Of a stretch of 27,381 bases of DNA, positions 22,039 through 27,381 are shown piece by piece. The number at the start of each line of letters is the position of its first letter. Position 1 is the stretch's first letter. The notes beneath the pieces were generated by a model that was not told where the DNA came from, made no database searches, and worked only from the letters and a program-made list of their open reading frames with translations. The translations under genes were made by a program, and so were the position numbers. This DNA comes from an uncultured bacterium (lineage in GTDB: Bacteria > Bacillota > Clostridia > Lachnospirales > Lachnospiraceae): positions 1 to 27,381 of the forward strand of contig CAJMSZ010000031.1 of assembly GCA_905216215.1 (NCBI GenBank), read 5' to 3'.

Positions 22039-23631
22039 ATGCGAAAAAAAAGGACCAGCAATGCGTTAAAAGGGATTGCGAGTTGTATGATCTGTGCATG
22101 GTCTTTATGTGCCTGCGGAAATGTTGCCGAGGATTCATCGGACCGTAAAGTAATGGAAGAGAGCAAAGCAGCAGAATATGAAGCTTTGTTTGATGAAATT
22201 GAGGCGATTACGCCGTACAAATCATTGAGCAATACCAATCCGATCATGACTCAGAGATTTGGTGCAGATCCATACGCTATGGTTTATAAGGATCGGGTTT
22301 ATTTCTATATGACCGGAGATACTTTTGAATATGATGCAGATGGAAGTGTAACGGAGAATACTTATGGAAAGATCAATACCATCAGCGTAGTTTCAACAAC
22401 GGATATGGTGAACTTTGAAGATCATGGTACAGTATATGCAGCGGGTTCCAAAGGAGCTGCTAAATGGGCAGCTAATTCTTGGGCTCCGGCAGCGGCATGG
22501 AAAGAAATCGATGGAGAAGTAAAATTTTTCCTGTATTTTGCAAATTCCGGCGGAGGGATTGGCGTATTGACTTCGGATAGTCCGACAGGACCCTTTGAGG
22601 ATCCGTTAGGAGAAGCGTTGATCAACAATCATACACCGAATTGTGCAGATGTCATATGGATTTTTGATCCTGCAGTTCTGGTGGATGATGACGGAAGAGC
22701 ATATCTTTATTTTGGCGGAGGTGTTCCTGAGGGGCAGGCTGCCAATCCTGGGACAGCCAGAGTGGTGGAACTGGGAGAAGATATGATCAGCATTGCAGGT
22801 GAGCCGGTAATCATAGATGCGCCTTATGTATTTGAGGATTCCGGTATACATAAATACAATAATAAGTATTATTACACCTATTGCTCCAACTGGGATGTGG
22901 ATCAGGCGGGAACAGATCAATACGGGTTCGAAAGCGGAGAAATTGTGTGCATGGAAAGCGAAAGTCCATTGGGACCGTTCACCATAAAAGAAACCATTTT
23001 AGAGAATCCGGGGAAATATTTCGGATTAGGCGGAAACAATCATCATTGTGTGTTTTCTTTTAAGGATCATTGGTATATTACCTATCACACCAGAGTATTG
23101 GAAGGAAATATGGGGATTGAAAAGGGGTATCGCTGTACTCATATTGATTCTTTTACCATGCAGAAGGATGGCAGTATTGGTCTGATAGATCAGACCCTTC
23201 AGGGCAGAGAACAGTTATCTTATGTGGATGCCTATCAGCGTCATAGTGCAACGGAAGTGGCAGTGATGAGCGGTATGAGTACAGTAGCAGGAGATGCAGT
23301 TACTGATTTCTATGGTTCGGGAACCATGGCGCTCGGAAAAATCCAAACAGGTTCTTTTGTTAAGGTACAGGGTGTGGATTTCGGGGAAGGAGCACCTTCC
23401 AAATGGATCGCAGAGATTAAGAATGCAAATGGAGAAGTTGGAGTGATACAGCTTCGTGCAGATGGATTAAATGGAGATATACTGGGCTATCTGACCATCG
23501 ATGCCAATACCGGTACAAATTATGCAGAATTTGAGACAAATTTGAATACCGGTATTACAGGTGTACATGATGTGTATATGATTTTCTATGGAGAGGAATA
23601 TGAGGTGTTATCCTGGCAGTTTGAAAAATAA
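22039..23631 (+). CDS. Lipoprotein GH43-CBM6 arabinoxylan arabinofuranohydrolase
   Basis: A 530-residue surface lipoprotein. A basic start and the lipobox LCAC (Cys26) show it is lipid-anchored outside the membrane. The GH43 domain (about residues 65-385) has base Asp77 in GADPYAMVY, pKa-modulating Asp210 in IFDPAVLVDDDG, and acid Glu266 in FEDSGIHKY. Residues about 397-530 form a CBM6-type module (VQGVDFGEGAPSKW; VYMIFYGEEYEVLSWQFE). The two-domain layout and motifs match Bacillus XynD-type enzymes, which remove alpha-L-arabinofuranosyl side chains from arabinoxylan. AAGGAG lies about 6 bases before the ATG. It probably prepares arabinoxylan outside the cell for the GH10 xylanase and for import. 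Arabinofuranohydrolase is the best call; activity on plain xylan is a lesser alternative. Confidence 0.92.
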   Translation: MRKKRTSNALKGIASCMICAWSLCACGNVAEDSSDRKVMEESKAAEYEALFDEIEAITPYKSLSNTNPIMTQRFGADPYAMVYKDRVYFYMTGDTFEYDADGSVTENTYGKINTISVVSTTDMVNFEDHGTVYAAGSKGAAKWAANSWAPAAAWKEIDGEVKFFLYFANSGGGIGVLTSDSPTGPFEDPLGEALINNHTPNCADVIWIFDPAVLVDDDGRAYLYFGGGVPEGQAANPGTARVVELGEDMISIAGEPVIIDAPYVFEDSGIHKYNNKYYYTYCSNWDVDQAGTDQYGFESGEIVCMESESPLGPFTIKETILENPGKYFGLGGNNHHCVFSFKDHWYITYHTRVLEGNMGIEKGYRCTHIDSFTMQKDGSIGLIDQTLQGREQLSYVDAYQRHSATEVAVMSGMSTVAGDAVTDFYGSGTMALGKIQTGSFVKVQGVDFGEGAPSKWIAEIKNANGEVGVIQLRADGLNGDILGYLTIDANTGTNYAEFETNLNTGITGVHDVYMIFYGEEYEVLSWQFEK

Positions 23632-23662
23632 ATAGGGATTAATTGTAAGGAGAGGGAAAGTT

Positions 23663-25339
23663 ATGGCGTATTTACTAAGTTATACTCGTTTACCTGTCGA
23701 CAGTGTAATTTATGATCCGAGACTGGCATACAGTATGCACCTGGCGATCAGTGAGGACGGTGAAAATTACCAGGCGCTGAATCACAATTCCGGTGTACTG
23801 TTTGTGAAGGCAACCGAGAATGAAGATGGTTCTTTGACACCATGGAGTTTGAAAAATCCTGTGATCCTGGAATTGAAAGATGGAGGTTTTGGAGTAGTAG
23901 CCGAAAGAATCGGCGCCGATGGAGAAGAGGATACGGAAAGCGCAGGAAAGTTTCTTTATTTTACCACAAAAGACTTTTTGGATTATACAGAAGTAGGATT
24001 TCTGTCGAAAGAAGAAGCGGAAGAAAAGAAAAGAGAAGGCAATGCAGACCGTATGAAAGTACCTGCAGCAGAAAAATTGGAAATTCAAGGGGTTGTTCCG
24101 CAGAATGTCCTTGAGATTTCAGAAAGCGTGGCGGACAGACTGCGTAAAAAACTTCTGACGCCGGTAAACTGTGGTATGGAGTTCCCTGAGCAGGTAGAGG
24201 CATCCAGTGCAGAAGAACTGGAAAAATATCGGGCCATGGCTTTCTATACAGATGGTACAAAGGTAGCGAAAAGAGTGGATTGGGACTTGAGTACCGTGGA
24301 TTTTGCAGTGCCGGGAACGTATAAGATAAAGGGAAACGTGCATCAGGAACATTTTGAATTTCCGATTGCGTTTTATCGTGCCGATCCTTGTGTGGCGAAG
24401 TGGAAGAATAAATATTATTTTATTGCAACGAATGATGCGGACGATAATCATACGCTTTATATCAGAGAAGCGGATACGATTCCGGAGCTGGTAAATGCAG
24501 AAGAAAAACTGATTTTGGATTCCACGACTTACCCTCATGTTGGAAATCTGCTCTGGGCACCGGAGTTTCATGAGATAAATGGTAAGCTTTATATTTTCCA
24601 TGCAGCTACTCCGGATGAATTTTTCAAAGAAGAAAGCCATGTAATGGAATTGCGTGAAGGCGGAAATCCTTCCTGTAAGGAAGATTGGTCTGAGCCGAAG
24701 AGAGTCGTATGTCCGGACGGCAGTGATCTTTGTGAAGCGGGTAAAGAAATTACGTTGGATATGACTTGTTTTGAATGGGAAGGAGATTATTATGTAATCT
24801 GGTCCCAGAGACAATTTCTGCCGAAAGATTTAGGGGCGTGGCTCTATATTGCAAAGCTGAATCCACAGGAACCCTGGAAATTATTGACAGACCCGGTGGT
24901 GTTATTGAAGCCGGATTACGGATGGTCCAACAATCATACCTTTGTAGTGGAAGGACCTTTTGCGCTTCCGCGGGAGAATAAACTGTATGTGACCTTCTCA
25001 GGAGCGGCAATCGATACTTCTTATGTAGTAGGATTATTAAGTATCGAAAAAGGAAAGGATTTGTTACAGCCTGAAAACTGGAAGCAGGGAAATTATCCGA
25101 TCCTGACTGCAAGAAGTGTAGAAAGCGAGTATGGTACCGGACATAATGCTTATGTGACCGACGAGGATGGCACCGTTTGGAATACCTATCATGCACGCCC
25201 GGGAGTGGAAGGAGTAAGAAGCAGCGGCATCCGCAGAGTGCATTTTGATATCGACGGAGCGCCGATGCTGGATGTGACGGAAGAATTGGATCTGTCAGAA
25301 GCGTTTGCACAGGTAGAGACGTGTGTCGTCGTGCGGTAA
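23663..25339 (+). CDS. GH43-like glycosidase with long N-terminal extension, cytoplasmic
   Basis: A 558-residue protein without a signal peptide. The first 110 residues look like the start of a GH43-type propeller (YDPRLAYSMHLAISEDGENY; GKFLYFTTKDFLDYTEVGFL). Next come a charged helix and an Ig-like stretch (about 150-235, VDWDLSTVDFAVPGTYKIKG, resembling Big_4). The catalytic propeller occupies about 235-545. Candidate acids are base Asp241 in YRADPCVAKW, Asp366 in ITLDMTCFEW, and Glu430 in VVEGPFAL. From memory this layout occurs in GH43 enzymes of the subfamily 34 kind, usually called alpha-L-arabinofuranosidases; specificity is uncertain. AGGAGAGGG precedes the ATG. It is 31 bases after the surface arabinofuranohydrolase gene and 59 bases before the GH127 gene, so an arabinose-releasing role fits (inference). 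Confidence 0.85.
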   Translation: MAYLLSYTRLPVDSVIYDPRLAYSMHLAISEDGENYQALNHNSGVLFVKATENEDGSLTPWSLKNPVILELKDGGFGVVAERIGADGEEDTESAGKFLYFTTKDFLDYTEVGFLSKEEAEEKKREGNADRMKVPAAEKLEIQGVVPQNVLEISESVADRLRKKLLTPVNCGMEFPEQVEASSAEELEKYRAMAFYTDGTKVAKRVDWDLSTVDFAVPGTYKIKGNVHQEHFEFPIAFYRADPCVAKWKNKYYFIATNDADDNHTLYIREADTIPELVNAEEKLILDSTTYPHVGNLLWAPEFHEINGKLYIFHAATPDEFFKEESHVMELREGGNPSCKEDWSEPKRVVCPDGSDLCEAGKEITLDMTCFEWEGDYYVIWSQRQFLPKDLGAWLYIAKLNPQEPWKLLTDPVVLLKPDYGWSNNHTFVVEGPFALPRENKLYVTFSGAAIDTSYVVGLLSIEKGKDLLQPENWKQGNYPILTARSVESEYGTGHNAYVTDEDGTVWNTYHARPGVEGVRSSGIRRVHFDIDGAPMLDVTEELDLSEAFAQVETCVVVR

Positions 25340-25398
25340 GCCCTGAAACAGATGAGACGCGCTGGATGTGTCGTGGTTACGTAAACGGGAGGTGTGTA

Positions 25399-27219
25399 AT
25401 GAAAGAAATCGCAGGGAAAAAAGTAATACTGACAGAGGGTGAGTTTCTCCGTCGTGAAGAAGCAAACAAACGTTATTTGATGAAGCTTGAGACTCCTTAT
25501 TTATTACGCAGCTATTTACATGAGGCAGGCAGATATTCCGGGAGAGGACCTGATGCAGAAGCCTTTGGAGGCTGGGAAGATCTCAGCTGCCAGCTAAGAG
25601 GACATTTCCTGGGACATTGGTTGTCGGCAGCGGCGCTGCATTATCAGGAAACGGAAGATGTAGAGTTAAAAGCAAAAACAGAAGTCATTCTGAAAGAACT
25701 GGAGCTTTGCCAAAAAGATAACGGCGGAGAATGGGTATGCCCGATTCCGGAAAAATATTTGTACTGGATAGGAAAGGGAAGGAACATCTGGGCGCCGCAA
25801 TACAATATTCATAAGCTTTTTATGGGGCTGATCGATGTATATCGAATGATGGAACAGCCAAAGGCGCTTTCCATAGCAGATAAACTGGCGGATTGGTTTT
25901 ATCGATGGAGCGGCAGATATACCAGGGAAGAGTTTGACGATATTCTGGATATGGAAACCGGCGGTATGCTTGAGGTTTGGGCAGACTTATATGAAATTAC
26001 GGGTCAGGAAAAATATAAGATTCTGATGCAGCGGTATTATAGGAGCAGATTGTTTGAACCACTATTGGAGGGAAAAGATGTATTGACAAATATGCATGCC
26101 AATACTACGATTCCGGAAGTCCTTGGCTGTGCCAAAGCGTATGAGGTCACAGGAGAAGAAAAATGGCTGCATATTGTTGAACAATATTGGAAGTGTGCGG
26201 TTATAGACAGGGGATGTTTTGCTACAGGTGGCCAGACGCAGGGAGAAATCTGGACACCTATGAAAAAACTGAAAGCAAGACTTGGTGATAAAAATCAGGA
26301 ACATTGTACCGTTTATAACATGATACGTTTGGCAGAATTTTTGTTTCGGCAGACGAAGGATCCTGCCTATATGCATTACATTGAATACAATGTTCAGAAT
26401 GGTATTATGGCTCAAACGTATTGCCCGGAAGGCGGTCTGTTAACTTATTTTTTGCCGATGAAAGCTGCAAGCAGGAAGGAATGGGCCGGAGAAAGAGACA
26501 GTTTCTTCTGTTGTCATGGAACTATGGTACAGGCGAATGCTGCATGGAACCATCGTTTGTATTATCAGGAAGATGATCACTTGTATGTGACTATGTATGC
26601 CGATTCGCAAGTGTCTTTTGAAATGCAGGGCCGGAAGATTTGCCTTACACAGAATCAGGATTATATGAACGGAAGTCTGATGACCTGTTCGGAAAACAAT
26701 GCCAAACAGACCATAAATGAAACAGTCAGTGCTTATGCGAATAAACCTGATTTCAGAAAATATGTTTTTACAATACATACACAGGAAGACACCCCATTTC
26801 ATTTGATGCTTCGCATACCAGACTGGATCAGGGAAGACGCAATGGTTTACATAAACGATGATCTGTATGTAAAGACCAATAATACCGCGAAATTTGTCGC
26901 GATAAACAGGGTTTGGAGGAACGATGACAAAGTGACCGTACTGCTTCCGATCGGATTAAAATTTATCCCTCTGCCGGATGATGCGTCCATGGGAGCCTAT
27001 CGGTATGGAGCCGATGTACTGGCAGGTATTACAGAGAAAGAACGTATCTTAAAGTTGGAGACGGAGAAACCGGAAGATGAGCTTTCTGCTGATACCGAAC
27101 GGCAGTGGGGAGAGTTCCGTACCTTTTACCGGACAGAAAATCAGGATCCGGGTATTAGTTTCAAAAAGCTGAATGAGATTGGTAACGAACCATATCAGAT
27201 CTATTTTAAAGTGAAATAA
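25399..27219 (+). CDS. GH127 beta-L-arabinofuranosidase (DUF1680 family)
   Basis: A 606-residue cytoplasmic enzyme of the alpha/alpha-barrel family first characterised as Bifidobacterium HypBA1. The zinc-thiolate centre of that family is intact: Glu301 and Cys303 in QEHCTVYNM, and Cys371-Cys372 in FFCCHGT, where one Cys is the nucleophile in HypBA1. Glu283 in ATGGQTQGEIW is a plausible acid/base at the expected distance. Other signatures are GHFLGHWLSAAALHY early and a C-terminal beta-sandwich with LMLRIPDWI. Start chosen at 25399 because GGGAGG lies 7 bases upstream; an in-frame GTG at 25321 inside the previous gene would add 26 atypical residues. It is the last gene before the terminator. 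The family cleaves beta-1,2-linked L-arabinofuranose; related enzymes act on other furanosides, so the exact linkage is open. Confidence 0.93.
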   Translation: MKEIAGKKVILTEGEFLRREEANKRYLMKLETPYLLRSYLHEAGRYSGRGPDAEAFGGWEDLSCQLRGHFLGHWLSAAALHYQETEDVELKAKTEVILKELELCQKDNGGEWVCPIPEKYLYWIGKGRNIWAPQYNIHKLFMGLIDVYRMMEQPKALSIADKLADWFYRWSGRYTREEFDDILDMETGGMLEVWADLYEITGQEKYKILMQRYYRSRLFEPLLEGKDVLTNMHANTTIPEVLGCAKAYEVTGEEKWLHIVEQYWKCAVIDRGCFATGGQTQGEIWTPMKKLKARLGDKNQEHCTVYNMIRLAEFLFRQTKDPAYMHYIEYNVQNGIMAQTYCPEGGLLTYFLPMKAASRKEWAGERDSFFCCHGTMVQANAAWNHRLYYQEDDHLYVTMYADSQVSFEMQGRKICLTQNQDYMNGSLMTCSENNAKQTINETVSAYANKPDFRKYVFTIHTQEDTPFHLMLRIPDWIREDAMVYINDDLYVKTNNTAKFVAINRVWRNDDKVTVLLPIGLKFIPLPDDASMGAYRYGADVLAGITEKERILKLETEKPEDELSADTERQWGEFRTFYRTENQDPGISFKKLNEIGNEPYQIYFKVK

Positions 27220-27227
27220 AGCATATG

Positions 27228-27266
27228 AGGTCCAAATACTCCAAGGAATGTCTGGACCTTATTTTT
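27228..27266 (+). terminator. Intrinsic terminator of the main operon
   Basis: AGGTCCA (27228-27234) pairs with TGGACCT (27253-27259). A weaker inner stem of CTCC with GGAA-type pairing follows, and TATTTTT lies directly after the 3' arm. It stands 9 bases after the GH127 stop codon, as expected for a rho-independent terminator. Confidence 0.82.
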
Positions 27267-27308
27267 AACTTCTTATTTTTTACCTTCTCTGCAGGGCAAA
27301 GGTTTTTA

Positions 27309-27361
27309 TTGTGCAATTAATATTTCTAACTATAAATGAGCAAATATCGAATTTTGCACAA
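27309..27361. promoter_or_regulatory. A+T-rich tail with spaced inverted repeat, possible control region of the next gene
   Basis: TTGTGCAA (27309-27316) and TTGCACAA (27354-27361) form a perfect 8-bp inverted repeat with 37 bases between. The stretch after the operon terminator holds no credible gene. It may be the upstream control region of a gene beyond the right edge. The same stretch resembles the coding region at the left edge (see findings). Confidence 0.25.
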
Positions 27362-27381
27362 ACTTATCCCACAAACTTAAA

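Noticed and set aside
24119..24814. Minus-strand open frame (231 codons) opposite the third GH43 gene
   Set aside because: The reverse translation is unstructured and lacks a ribosome site.
25321..25398. GTG start for GH127 overlapping the previous gene
   Set aside because: The extra 26 residues are atypical for the family and GGGAGG marks the ATG at 25399.
1..27381. Mobile elements, CRISPR arrays, tRNA or rRNA genes
   Set aside because: No transposase or integrase-like protein, no regularly spaced repeats and no cloverleaf-like or rRNA-like stretch was seen by eye on either strand.

Overview
The window looks like a chromosomal polysaccharide-utilisation locus from a low-to-middle G+C Gram-positive gut or rumen type Clostridia, most likely Lachnospiraceae. 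This rests on the AGGAGG ribosome sites, the AraC/cupin regulators, Firmicutes-type carbohydrate ABC importers without their own ATPase, lipobox lipoproteins, a YesL-type membrane protein, and the mix of GH10/GH31/GH43/GH127 enzymes. No mobile elements, CRISPR arrays, tRNA or rRNA genes were seen. The species is not determinable by eye.

Layout. (i) 1-344, minus: the 5' end of a GH31 gene (alpha-xylosidase-like) that runs off the left edge. (ii) 522-5096, plus: an AraC regulator divergent from the GH31 gene, then a GH10 endo-xylanase with a C-terminal carbohydrate-binding-like domain, then a cytoplasmic GH43 beta-xylosidase. A strong bidirectional terminator at 5163-5210 closes this unit. (iii) 5214-6146, minus: a second AraC regulator, divergent from the main operon. 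(iv) 6461-27219, plus: fourteen genes in one direction. In order they are a very large membrane-anchored solute-binding protein fused to two carbohydrate-binding-like domains; a MalF/MalG-type permease pair; an NHL-propeller/TPR protein with a C-terminal membrane anchor; a Yip1-family membrane protein; a DUF5696-like large membrane-anchored protein; a second permease pair; a lipoprotein solute-binding protein; a GH43 beta-xylosidase; a YesL-like protein; a lipoprotein GH43-CBM6 arabinoxylan arabinofuranohydrolase; a GH43 with an unusual N-terminal extension; and a GH127 beta-L-arabinofuranosidase. A terminator at 27228-27266 ends the run.

How the parts fit (inference). The surface GH10 and the lipoprotein GH43-CBM6 enzyme open arabinoxylan outside the cell. 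The two binding proteins and two permease pairs import oligosaccharides, powered by a shared ATPase encoded elsewhere. The cytoplasmic GH43, GH31 and GH127 enzymes reduce them to xylose and arabinose. The two AraC proteins are the likely local activators.

The least understood part is the membrane block at about 6461-18048. Between and around the two permease pairs sit four large proteins with predicted extracytoplasmic or membrane domains that do not belong to a standard ABC importer. This looks like a composite glycan-capture and import apparatus and is the best candidate in the window for an undescribed system. I also see a split motif shared by the upstream regions of the GH10 gene and the second AraC gene, and a palindrome between the GH31 and first AraC genes.
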